Source: Skeletonema tropicum | Taxonomy: Eukaryota > Bacillariophyta > Thalassiosirophyceae > Thalassiosirales > Thalassiosiraceae | Direction of reading: 5' to 3' | Assembly: GCA_037178625.1 (NCBI GenBank) | Contig: CM074130.1 | Span: 1,922,001-1,986,000 of the forward strand | Length of the DNA: 64,000 nucleotides | Shown here: positions 22,368-33,097 of the stretch, one piece after another | Layout: each line of letters starts with the position of its first letter | How positions within the stretch are numbered: the stretch's first letter is position 1 | Program-made: the position numbers and the translations under genes | The notes under the pieces: generated by a model | The model's input: the letters and a program-made list of their open reading frames with translations, nothing else | The model's database searches: none | What the model was told of the DNA's origin: nothing

Positions 22368-23058
22368 TGTTTCTCTGATCACAATCATCTGGTGTGATTA
22401 ATGGCTCCAATGGAGTATGAGGTGGTGGGCAGAACATTTTCTCTTCAAGCTTATCTTGGATAGCTTTCAACTTGTCACCGAGAGCAATTAGGCATGCCCA
22501 TGTGTAATCCAATCGCATATATGATTTCTGCCACTAATTTTCTCCAGAGAGAATTTGAGATGGATGCTGGTTGGTGAGATGAATGCTGATTACAAATAAG
22601 AGAGAGTGCAAAGTACAGACAAACTTACCAGGAATTTCTTCTCCTCTGATGCCTGCTGTCAATTCTCTAATGTCATCACCATCATCAATAGAATATGAAT
22701 CCTCCTGCTCCTGTGTTTTCTGTTCTAGTTCAAGATAATACTCTCTTGTCACCACGCCGTGCTTAGGATTATACACCCTCCACCCTGGAGGGTAATCTTT
22801 TTTGTTTTCAAAAGAAGGTGGTAAGTCATGCGTGTCATAACGAATCTTGCGTGCCTCTTTCAATTCAGGAACATCATCAGCCTCTACCAATTCTGTTCCA
22901 TCTGCATCATCGTCATCGATTGCCTCCCCATCTCGATCCTCTTCAGCATCCTCGCCAACAGCTGCCTCTATTGCCTCCCCATCAGCTGCTGCAGGAATGG
23001 AAAAATTATCTGAAAAATATTGCTTCTGGGGTACAATAATGTACATAGGAATCAAAAT

Positions 23059-23098
<40 letters not shown>

Positions 23099-23229
23099 GA
23101 TGAAAAAGGGATATCTGCCAAATTTGTGTTTGGGTCTTTCTCAAACAATGAACCAAATCTTCCACGTCCTTGATCTTGTTGATCTTGAGTAAGACATTCC
23201 AAAGCATCATCAATCGCTTTTCTACTCAA
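22368..23229 (-). CDS. acidic unknown protein, probably transposon-derived
   Basis: An open frame of 231 codons from ATG at 23229 has an Asp run coded by CAT repeats (23058-23098), an Ala/Glu/Asp-rich low-complexity middle and a conserved-looking stretch PPGWRVYNPKHGVVTREYYLE. A good GTAAGT donor at 22628 and a second open frame beginning near 22518 (MRLDYTWACLIALGDKLKAI) indicate a second exon, but I could not find an acceptor that keeps the frame. The second exon runs into the minisatellite. The layout is reminiscent of the N-terminal region of transposases in algae; the family is not identified. Confidence 0.4.
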
Positions 23230-24957
23230 GCATTTGCCTTCAACACAGTAGCTTATAGCATTAAAAACTGCTAGTCATCGATGATTACTCTGTCAGGGAC
23301 AATAACATTGCAGTTTTTGAAGTGACTTGAATCTCTCTTAATGGAGCCAGTATCGTTTTTGACGCTGATGCTGGGGACGCAAGAGTGGGGACGCAAGAGA
23401 TATCGAGATGCTTTTGCCCACCGCACAAGAGTATGTCGATACAGGCTGCTCGACTTTAAATACGGTGCTTCCGCACATGGTGATAGCTGCCGAAATATAA
23501 AATACATGAAATAGAAGGCAGGCCATCTTTGCACCACTAGTTGTCAGTCCTGTTCGGATGAAAGATTCGGTTTTCCTATCAGCAGCGCGGCCATTTGTTG
23601 AATTTCGTGTGTATTTGCACCGCTACTACTTAGTCGCAAGCTGCTTCTTCTCAAGACTACAACAATTTGGCTAGCCTACTATGACGTCGCACAACAATTG
23701 TGATCTGATCGCCATTGATGGCAACAGCAGGAATGAGATGACTGTAGGAGTGATTTATGGCTCTACGATTGGTCCACCACTAAAGAACTAACTGAGAAGT
23801 CGACTGTCACCATAACAAAAGACTCTACCTTTGTAGCAAAGTGATTCTATGTTGTAGAATCAAATCTTCAACTAAAAACTGAACAAATACGTCGACAAAT
23901 GCTCTTATCCGACGCATATTACCTTGCTCGTCCATCGAAAAATAGAGGACGTAAATCTCAAGCTTCCATGGCGGAAATTCATGCAAAGTATAAGGATCGC
24001 AACATATCCAAGAAACAGCAAAAGTTCTGCATTCTCTTTTCCTGCTGCATTCTTTCCAGGGGGCAATATCGGGATGGTCCCGACTTCCTGGCGTGGCCAG
24101 GTGGGACAGGCATCTCAATGTGAGCCACCGAAACCGACGAAGAGAAGACAAGGTTGAGACAAGGAGCATGACAGACCTTCTTCATGCATGTTACACGTTA
24201 CTTGAAAATCATAATACAGAGTTATCATACTGATTCCTATTCTATTCACCAAACACTTGCCACTCCCAACTTCTACCACAAATTTTCATATACCACTTTT
24301 GAACATGGGCCTGCTTTTTGAGGTACCCAACCCTCCTTGGGTGGGACGGAAGCCACCATGGGCAGGGCCTCCATGGGTATGCTTACTGGAGGAATTGCAA
24401 TTATGTGAGTGTATCTTGCTGATTTGATTGACGCTTGTCCAGATGTGCTTGCCCATTTCCCTTTATTATTTGTGATTTGGTTGCCAACAGCAGTGTTCGA
24501 TTACATTTTCATCCACGGTCATCTGACATATAACTATTTGTTGTCTTTCCTCTATTCCTAGATACTCTCTCACACCAGGGCACTATCTACATTAGGCAAA
24601 TGGCAATGCCCATATTGCCTTCTTTACTTCACCTCTCAGGGACTATCATCGCACATAAGGAGCCACGAGGCCAGGGGAGATCGGGAGGTAAAGCGACCTA
24701 CATTTATCCACCAAGACACCTAGGTTTGAGCCGCAGGGGGGGATAAGATTTTTAGGCTAGGCTGAGATTTTGATGGGGCGGATAAGCAAAATTGGGGGGG
24801 ATAGTTCGTGGGATTTGACTGTAGACGATTCCTCATCCGCCTACTACTTTCCTCACAGACAGCCCTGCCACGTTACCGACGTGCGTAGCAAATAAATCTA
24901 ACCCCCCCACACTCCTCCAATTTTCGGGTCACAAATTTGCATTGGATTGTATTGTAA
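23230..24957. other. degenerate transposon-like sequence, no intact gene
   Basis: Only short reading frames. Around 24305-24405 the plus strand reads MGLLFEVPNPPWVGRKPPWAG, similar in style to the 'RKP-P-G' stretch of piggyBac/IS4-like transposases, but interrupted soon after. The minus strand at 23537-23271 has an 88-codon frame of unknown origin. This may be the remainder of the acidic gene to the left. Confidence 0.3.
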
Positions 24958-24972
24958 TTGAAACAATTAACT

Positions 24973-26252
24973 ATGACCGATCAAGATGAAGAAATAAATG
25001 GAAGTCCGACCAGGGAGAGGGCAAATCTACTCGCCGATGGTAATGGGTCTGGTGGAGGTATGGTTGAAATGTTCGTGCCAACATCACCAGGCAGAGGTTT
25101 GCACCACCATGACGACGACGATCTGAATGAAGATAAGCACATGTTATCTGATCATTTTGAAATGGAAGATGGAGATTCTTTATACAGTGATGATGGCTCG
25201 GACGTGTCATGTGATACTTCTTGGTTGGTTTGAGGAGAGAAAAATCATGATTGACAACAAGAGTATTGGTCCCATCATCAGGAATACTAATGAAAATGAC
25301 CCCACATCATTACTAGGATTAAACTCCGGCCAGATCAGTTCAGACGACAAGTTTGATCCCCTAGGGTCTGTTGTTGCTGTTCCTCTATGTGACAGAAATG
25401 AAAACGGCAATAGCGTGGCACCACTTCGCATGGTTGTTATCTCAGATACACACGGCTTCGAAGGTGCATTATCAAAGTTTGCGTTAGGAGAAGAGGGGAA
25501 TCATCACAGCAATGATTTCCTCCTTCCTCGTGCCGACGTCCTTCTTCATTGTGGAGACTTCGCAGCGCCTGGATCTAGGAAGACACAACGTGCTGCTGCT
25601 CGTCGTCTTGATGAGTTCCTTGCACGCCAAACACATATCCCTGAAAAGATTGTAGTGCAAGGCAACCATGACCCCGATTCTACCGCGAAGGTATTATTCC
25701 CTAGCTCAAAAGCTATTTAGGTGAGGTCATCATCAACTATAACGGTGAATGGTGTTCATTTTGCTCTTGAACCCTTTTCAAGAAGGATGGCTTATCGGAA
25801 TGCAAGGAGACAATCTGCATCAGCATCAAGTGCTGCCTCATCTTTTCCCAAATGTGACATCCTAGTGTCACACGAGCCCCCAAAGCATGTCTTGGATCTA
25901 ACATACCATGGATTCTCTGCGGGATCATTCTACTTGAAGGATTTAGTAGAACGTGCTGAACACAAACCGCGTCTTTGGCTATGCGGGCACATCCACGAAA
26001 GTAGAGGTATTGTCACGAAAAGATGAATCTGAATCAACCATAGTGATAAATGCATCAAATGCAAACAGTGGAAGAGCCAACCGTATTGTTTCTGGGGCAG
26101 TAGTTGTTGAGGTTGAGCGTCTCTCGTCCAAAATAGATGGTCATATATCTGCAGAGAGTACGTTACAAAGTAGAAAGAGTAACGACTTCGATGACTATCT
26201 TGTCAGTCCTCCTACCAATGGTGATTTGAACGCCGCTGGGATGGATGGCTAA
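24973..26252 (+). pseudogene. calcineurin-like metallophosphoesterase (MPPED type), disrupted
   Basis: The family's metal-binding motifs are all present: MVVISDTHG, LLHCGDF, VQGNHD, ILVSHEPP and CGHIHE, followed by the typical NASNANSGRAN end. The order and spacing fit the MPPED1/2 class of class III phosphodiesterases, which cleave small phosphodiesters. The coding sequence is broken three times: a frameshift near 25200-25230 after the acidic N-terminus (MTDQDEEINGS…), an in-frame TAG at 25718-25720 shortly after GNHD, and a frameshift near 26000-26020 directly after CGHIHES. None coincides with a good intron. It could be a recent pseudogene or a patch of poor sequence. Confidence 0.75.
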
Positions 26253-27794
26253 CGCCTTTATGCAATAGCCCTAAAAAAGGGAATGATAAAACTACACAAG
26301 CTCATTAGCACTGCTCAGTAGGATTGCGCTTGTATTCTTGATGCTACGATGTGACAGCGTCTTATGATGTAACTGTAACTAAGTTTTGAGCTGCCAACAG
26401 AAACAGAACTATCACGACGTTCATAATAACACCTTTCATGGTTGGTGAGTTACAGGTGAGACTCGTGCCTCAGTTTTGGGGTTCACGCCCACCGACAAGT
26501 TGTGACTGGTTTAATAGCTCACTTGTTGCCGTTTTATCGCCTACACAGGATGATGACCATAAATGATGATGTGTAGGAAGATCTATGACCAAACTTCCCG
26601 ACAAAATAACACGTTGCTACGTTGTCAGAATTGGCAGCGAACAGAAATCAAACTCACCCCAAGAACGTTCCCAAGGCTTTTCTCGCAGCTCAGCGAACAA
26701 TCAAAAAGATTGAAGCTAGAGCAAATCGAGCTGTTTAATCTGTAAATCAGCACAAGATGTACACGTTGCACAAATTGAAACTCCTTACAGGCCGTACATC
26801 GTTGCACCGGTTCTTCGTTTGTTATCACGTTGCCTATCTCAAAGCCACCTATTTCTAAGCGTTTGTCTAGATGAGGAATCGACCTCACGTCAACTGGGAG
26901 TACTAATAGCACTATTATTGGTTATTCTTTTCTACTTTCTTCAAGAGACCCATCATGGTGGATTTCCCTTCATTCCCTTCGCGGAATATTGTTGACAGCA
27001 CGCTTTCATTTACTTACCAGAAAGTACCCGTATGCTCACATATCAGTGAGTGTCCGTATATATACCTATAAATTAGGTACCCTAATTTTCCGGCTGTCAG
27101 CTGATTCGAGAGGTCCAGTGTGGGCTGGACAGCAGCACCTCATAAAACTCTTTTGCATCTAGCGACGCCAATATGCGCATGAGCCGTTCCTAGTGGCACA
27201 TGATACTCTGATTTTAGCCTGGCAACTTCTCATTGATTCATATCTTATGCATACAATACTCGGTAATGATGGCAACAAAGCATGTTTATGACGCGCAGTC
27301 AGATATCAGTTGTACAAACGACGCTACAATGTTTGTTGAGACCTTTCTTGAGAGAAATAATCTTTTGTCTCTGTTAATAAAGCAAGCCGACGGTTCATTG
27401 ATTCATTGCTGCTCAGCGAAGCGCAGGAAACCTTCTATGCATTTTAACACTGAAATCTATCAGACCCGGTCTCTGATGGACTGGATCAAATTGACTTTAT
27501 AGGGCCTGATCAGTTCTCTGTTTAAAACAAAAGAGTCAACCAAGTACCTGACCAGGGCTTTGCTTCGTAGATCCCACCTCGCTTGTGGGGGACTTACGTT
27601 GTCCAGTCAAAGGTCGTATTGTGTGATGACATATAGGTCCAGTGTTCCGTCAAGTTAGATGACGGTGGTGTAGTCTAGATATAATACTATTAATCCGAGG
27701 TAATCGGAGCGATATCATCTTCTTTGCTACTTAAAAACTTTTCAGTGGATAGAGGATCAAAGATGTTATTTTGTTTCAATTGTTTATTTGATTT
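26253..27794. other. no gene recognised
   Basis: 1.5 kb between the metallophosphoesterase remnant and the kinase-epimerase gene. It holds only short frames (for example 27233-27502, 89 codons, no recognised motif) and no repeats of note. Confidence 0.4.
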
Positions 27795-30360
27795 CTACTG
27801 TAAATTCAATTCTTTCAACGCAGCCGAGAAACCGTCGTTATGTCGGAAGATGGCTGTGCCGACAACACAGATGTCAGCACCAGCCTGAACAACACGTTTG
27901 ATAGTTTTTGAGTTGATGCCTCCATCGACTAAAATCTTCACATCAATTCCGCGCTTGCTTAGGTGTTCCTCTCGCCATTGTCGAAGCTCATTTATCTTTT
28001 GTTCGGCTACAGGATTAAATTCCTGGCCACCGAAGCCTGGTTCAACGGCTAAGATGTCTACGAGATCTACCAATCCTGTTTCTAGTAAAGGATATATTTC
28101 TGAGACAGAGGTGTCTGGGTTGATAGATATTCCGCACGACATTCCCAAAGAGGTTATTGTCTGTGCAAGCTCCACGGCTTTGCCCAGGCTCATTGCTTCA
28201 AACATGAAAATAACTCGACTAGCACCTGCTTCTGCCATTGCCGCGGCATATCTTAAAGGGCGATCCACACACAAATGAATGTCCAAAACAAGTTGCGTGT
28301 GTTCTGCAAACCTCTTTCTGACTGCACTAACCATCTGTGGTCCAAATGTAAGTGCATGTGGTGAGTCGAGATACACTCCATCAAAGACATCAACATGAAG
28401 GTGACCTAAGCCGGCGTCGATACATTTTTGCACCTCTCCTTTCATGTCAGACCTAGCTATCGCATCATGTTTCAAATCAGGTGTTAAATTGTGACAAGAG
28501 AACGAACACTTGACATCAAAACGGATTACGCGCTACTCACCAATCGGCAGCAAGAAGAGAGGGCGATATAATGTAGGGCTTGCTACGTAATCGTCCTTCA
28601 GATGCATCACCTCCTCGTACCTCAGAGATGGCATGGAACACTGATTTCACTCCAGGACGAAGCTTCAAGTACAGCTCTTTATACAAGCGATCGTAAACCT
28701 CTCGCACATCTTCGCGTGGTTCAATCTTTCGCTCCCTTCTGATCATATTATCAACAGCCTCATCAACAGATACATGAATACCGGCGCCAACACTGGCCAA
28801 AACAGCACAACCCAGTAGCGGTCCGTCAGTGTTCTCATTAATGATAAAACTCCGTCCAGTCACGTCAGCGTGCAACTGCAGCCAAAGCGGGCTTCGTGTT
28901 GCACCTCCTGCAATCACGACTTCATCCACCTTTGGCATGTCATCGCTCTGTGATGCAGCAGTTTCGAGTGCGTCGAAGCAAGCACGAGTACCATAGCAAA
29001 CTGCCTCCAAAATAGATCGAAACATGTGAGCTTTCGAATGAGCTAATGTCAATCCAGCAAACGCTCCTCGAGCCAATGGATCAGTGTGTGGAGTTCGACT
29101 TCCTTGCCAAGTTTCTAATGCCACGAGGCCGTCGCTACCGGGAGGAATCGAAGCTGCCTCATTGTCCAATTCTTTGTAAGCAACCTTTTCGTCACCAGGA
29201 CCCGACACAAGATCCCGTACCCATCGTACCAGGGATCCCGTCGAGCTCTGACCACCTTCCGCAAAACAAGTGTGAGCAAGCGGAGAGCCCCGGTACGATC
29301 CCCATGTTCCCGGTGCAGAGACAGGTTTTTTAGTGATGAGACAGTGTAGATGTGAGCTTCCGGTGATGAGACAGAGCTGCCCAGGTCGAATGGTACCTAG
29401 TCCAATCATTCCCACAAAGGCATCTGGACCACCTTGCACTACTAGTGTATCTTTGGGCAAGTTCAAGTCGATTGCAGCTTGATTTGTCAATGTGCCAATT
29501 ACATCACCCATGGCAAGTGTCTTCTTGGGCAACTTGGCCGCTAAATCTTTCATGTTCAATGCCTCATACAACTTCATTGGTCGTCCTTTATGTTCATCAT
29601 CATTACTATCATGATTCTTTTCCAACACATCCCACCCATCATGATGCCACCGCACCGCAGCATTACAACCACTAGCCACCATCTTTCCCGTCAAACGATA
29701 ATTCAAATAATCTTGATATTCACAAATGATCTCCGCCTTTTGATACACCTCAGGTTCCTGTTGCTTAATCCACATTGCCTTTGGTAATAACCACTCGGCA
29801 GAGATGGGTCCCTCCCCGTTACAATTGACGCGTAGCTCTGGGAAAGCATCGAGAATATCCGTATTAGTGGATGATGCAATCTCATTGGCAACATTCATAA
29901 TTTGTTTTGCTTGTGGTGCCGATCGAGCATCCATCCAGAGGAGACATGGTCGGAGAGGGGTATAATTGCTTGACAGAGCCACGACGGAGCAGCATGTGGT
30001 GTCACAGCAAATAGCACGAATGTTATACGATGATGAAGGAAGACTATCTACGGCACCGCGCACAGCGTCTACCATGTTATCATACCAATCCGTCGGACTT
30101 TGCTCCGCCCAGCCCGGACGAGGATGAGATGTGACGTATGGCACAGCGTGAGATTTGCCGAGGATTCGACCGCTTTGTGCGTTGAAGCAGCATGCTCGAA
30201 TGGATTCTGTGCCTCCGTCTACACCAATTACTACGTCGATTGGATGAGGAGGAGTTGTGTGGAGTGAAGTAGGTGATGAGTTTGCATGACAGAGATTGAT
30301 ACTGCAGAGGAATAATAGAAGGAGCAGTGTGAGCTGGATGATGCTGCTTGGAGCTGACAT
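27795..30360 (-). CDS. fused FGGY sugar kinase and ribulose-5-phosphate 3-epimerase
   Basis: Exon 1 (30360-28541) ends with SLLAAD plus TG; a GTGAGT…CTAG intron of 88 nt (28540-28453) joins to G at 28452, restoring Trp and continuing SDMKGEVQKCIDAG. The product is 825 residues. Residues about 40-585 are an FGGY kinase: DVVIGVDGGT at the phosphate loop, QGGPDAFVGMIGLG, and AGGATRSPLWLQ near the end. It most resembles D-ribulokinase-type enzymes. Residues about 595-825 are a complete epimerase barrel: SPSLLAAD, HLHVDVFDG, DIHLCV, VEPGFGGQ, VDGGIN and GADICVVGTAIF. Together they would convert ribulose to ribulose-5-phosphate to xylulose-5-phosphate. The first 27 residues are a signal peptide (LLLLLFLC…CHA) without the plastid Phe motif, so entry to the ER or periplastid space is likely. 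Confidence 0.88.
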
Positions 30361-30641
30361 TGCAACGATCTAAGTCGGTTCTAACCAGAATTGCTTTGAT
30401 TGTTTGTTGTTCAAACAATATGTAATCGAAAGTGGTGCATGAAATGAACCTGAATGACATCATTGCGAGGAGAGTGAAAAAAATAGAGTGCGTTGAAATT
30501 AACTACTATTCCTACGTGATGTTTCTACGGGCAAAGATTGATTGGAAACTCTTCAACGATAGCAGCGATTCGCCTGCTGATCGACGCCAATAATAGCTTG
30601 GCTGTGCCATCAATGGTACAGATTCGCCTCGTCAACTCAAA
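30361..30641. promoter_or_regulatory. divergent promoter region
   Basis: 281 bp between the kinase-epimerase start (minus) and the PDZ/F-box/ankyrin gene (plus). No defined element was recognised. Confidence 0.4.
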
Positions 30642-32984
30642 ATGGCATCTCTGCACCCTCCGCACCCCGCAGTCGCATCCTCCACCCCAACTAATTCGCC
30701 ACCACGCCAACTTCCATACTCCTATATCGGCCTAACACTCCAGCGCGACCCTTCCATCCAAAAATCTTGGGGCCTCGTCTTCATCAAAGAGCAATCCAGC
30801 CATGCCTTCATCGTCGGTATTAATCGCACTCTCTATACTCCGTCCATGTTGGCTTGGTCTCGAATCACCACGCAGATTCCTCATCCGTCGTTGGTTTTTC
30901 AGAGCGGTGTCACTGCTGAGTGTTATCAACAATTTTTAAGTCAGAATTTTCCGTCTTCATCAAGTACCAACAACAATGGGAACGGATCTGCCTCCAACAA
31001 CATCGACGCCACCAACTCTGACAGCACTAGCAACAATAATACTACCAGTAACATCAACAGCAGTAGCGGTGATGATATGTCATCTCCAAGCATACAACCT
31101 GGAGACGCAATATTATCCATCAACGGCATCGCTGTATCATCGTTCCCAACAACTCAATCACTAGCATCTTTCATTCGACAGCACTGTTCACAAAGGATGA
31201 CAATGATTCTCATGCGACATGAGGTTGTCTGGAAGGCTACGCGTTTGGCTATTGCTCGTGTGGAGCAGAGTAGACTGGGGGCGGCGGTCAAGTTGGAAGC
31301 AGTGGTGGATGCGGCAGTTTCAAGAGGAGAAGGTGTGCCTCTTTCTCAACAACAGCAACAGCATCAACTACTTCAGCAACAACAACAAACTAAGAATTTG
31401 GTTGCAACTACAGTCAAGAATTCATGGATAGCCGTCAACAATAACTACAAAACCAACAGCAACAATAAAACCACTTTTGCATACATACGAAAACCTACAT
31501 CACCATCAGCTCCCAAAAAGAAGCGCAAACTAACTCCAAACCCAAACGAAACATTCGACAACCGGCAGCTCTACAATCCAATGTTCAAAGACGCCCAAGG
31601 CAACCCAATACTCTACTGCGACAATGACGATTTTGAACCAGACGATGGAAAACGAATACACCTATTTCTCAATGATGAGATTGAACGTGATTTCCATGGA
31701 TGGTTGAAGAAGCGAAAGGCGACGTGGAGAGAAAAGTGGAAGTTGTCCATACGATCATCTGCGAGTATTGTTGATAATGAGAATGATGATACAAAGAGTA
31801 CGGTAGCACATGACTTTTGGTTGGCTAGTGGATACGACACGTTTGATCAATGGCTTGTCGCTTCCAAAACGAAATGGAGACGATCATATTCATGGCATGT
31901 GGATCGGATTCATCAATTGGAAGAGGAGTGTGAAAAGACAGTTCATTTGCCTTACGCGCCTGTACTGGAGAGTGTGGGGGATGTGAAACAATTTAAGGAC
32001 TGGTTGACTGTAAGGAAGCAGCAGTGGAAAATTGAGAGGCGAAAGCGGCAACGGAGACAGCAGCATAATACTGTAGTTGACAGCCTACCCAACGCTGTGA
32101 GTGCATCTTCTGCCAATAGTATAGTGGAGAGATCCAGTAGCAATGTAACTACTGTGGAGGCAGCGGTCTCGACCGTGACTACAGCAACCAATAATGATAC
32201 CATGTACATTGACGAAATGTTGGAAAAGCAAGAAGAATGCGACAATTATGCTGCAGAACTAGCAAAGCAACGCCCCATGGATGTTAGTTGGATATTCAAT
32301 TCGCAGCTCGGAGCTCCCGATGATGTCGTGTTGATCATTATGAAATTTCTACAGCCATTTGAACATGGCAATCTTCTCTGTCTTAGTTACACATCCCACA
32401 CTTTATTCAAACAACGTGAGACTATGTGGAAGTCACTTTGTCCGAAGCATTGGGTCTTACCACGACGTCCACGAAAGTCATGGTGTGTCATGTACATTAC
32501 CAAGATTCGAGCGGAGGAAGAGGCGTTTCGAAAACGTTCCGATGATTTGTTGGTGAAGGCGAATGTAATCATTGAGAAGGGAGATTTGTTGAACAAACTT
32601 GAAAAGCTCGTCAAGAAGGCAGAGAGGGACTTTCGCTTCGATGTCAACTATACTTCGGGTGTTGTTCTCGAACGTAACTCTCTCCTCAACATGGCCATTA
32701 TTGACAAACGAACAAAGATTGCGAAGTGGCTCATGGAGCAAAAGAATGCTGACATTGAATCTTGGGATAGGGGCCAATTCACGCCATTGCTCAACGCGGC
32801 TTGGAACGGCGATAAGCACATGGTGAGGTATTTGCTGGCGAGAGGTGCAGATAGGACCAAGACGGGATTGAACCATTCGTCAAAGGGTCTGGCACCGAAT
32901 GGCTTTGAAGGTTTGAGGGCTGAAGAATGGGCAAGGCGGAGAGGTCATCACGATGTTGCAGAATTGATACGTATTGGCATTTGA
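30642..32984 (+). CDS. PDZ-like, F-box-like and ankyrin-repeat protein
   Basis: 780 residues, no intron seen. An N-terminal PDZ-like region is interrupted by an Asn/Ser-rich insert: WGLVFIKEQSSHAFIVGIN (about 45) and IQPGDAILSINGIAV (about 155). A Gln-rich stretch follows at about 235-250. Three degenerate copies of a Trp-rich helix repeat (F-x-x-WL-x-x-(R/S)K-x-x-W at about 350, 400 and 450) come next. An F-box-like segment starts at about 550 (APDDVVLIIMKFLQPFEHGNLLCLS), then two or three ankyrin repeats at the end (LLNMAIIDKRTKIAKWLME, TPLLNAAWNGDKHMVRYLL). F-box proteins bring substrates to SCF ubiquitin ligases; that role is inferred. The start is the first ATG with a suitable context. 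Confidence 0.7.
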   Translation: MASLHPPHPAVASSTPTNSPPRQLPYSYIGLTLQRDPSIQKSWGLVFIKEQSSHAFIVGINRTLYTPSMLAWSRITTQIPHPSLVFQSGVTAECYQQFLSQNFPSSSSTNNNGNGSASNNIDATNSDSTSNNNTTSNINSSSGDDMSSPSIQPGDAILSINGIAVSSFPTTQSLASFIRQHCSQRMTMILMRHEVVWKATRLAIARVEQSRLGAAVKLEAVVDAAVSRGEGVPLSQQQQQHQLLQQQQQTKNLVATTVKNSWIAVNNNYKTNSNNKTTFAYIRKPTSPSAPKKKRKLTPNPNETFDNRQLYNPMFKDAQGNPILYCDNDDFEPDDGKRIHLFLNDEIERDFHGWLKKRKATWREKWKLSIRSSASIVDNENDDTKSTVAHDFWLASGYDTFDQWLVASKTKWRRSYSWHVDRIHQLEEECEKTVHLPYAPVLESVGDVKQFKDWLTVRKQQWKIERRKRQRRQQHNTVVDSLPNAVSASSANSIVERSSSNVTTVEAAVSTVTTATNNDTMYIDEMLEKQEECDNYAAELAKQRPMDVSWIFNSQLGAPDDVVLIIMKFLQPFEHGNLLCLSYTSHTLFKQRETMWKSLCPKHWVLPRRPRKSWCVMYITKIRAEEEAFRKRSDDLLVKANVIIEKGDLLNKLEKLVKKAERDFRFDVNYTSGVVLERNSLLNMAIIDKRTKIAKWLMEQKNADIESWDRGQFTPLLNAAWNGDKHMVRYLLARGADRTKTGLNHSSKGLAPNGFEGLRAEEWARRRGHHDVAELIRIGI

Positions 32985-33097
32985 GTTCATATTGTAACTC
33001 ATGATCTGCACACTCATATTCTACACTCGACTGCATATATACCAAAGTGTCGTAGGTTATATTGTTAGACTATCCCTATATATTGGTTAGATCATCT

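Noticed and set aside
27233..27502. Small protein gene of 89 codons
   Set aside because: No motif, no codon pattern or neighbours to support it; treated as chance.
28537..28560. The kinase ending at its own stop codon as a separate gene
   Set aside because: Its last residues (SPSLLAADW) are the start of the epimerase fold, and a phase-matched intron leads straight into the rest of that fold.
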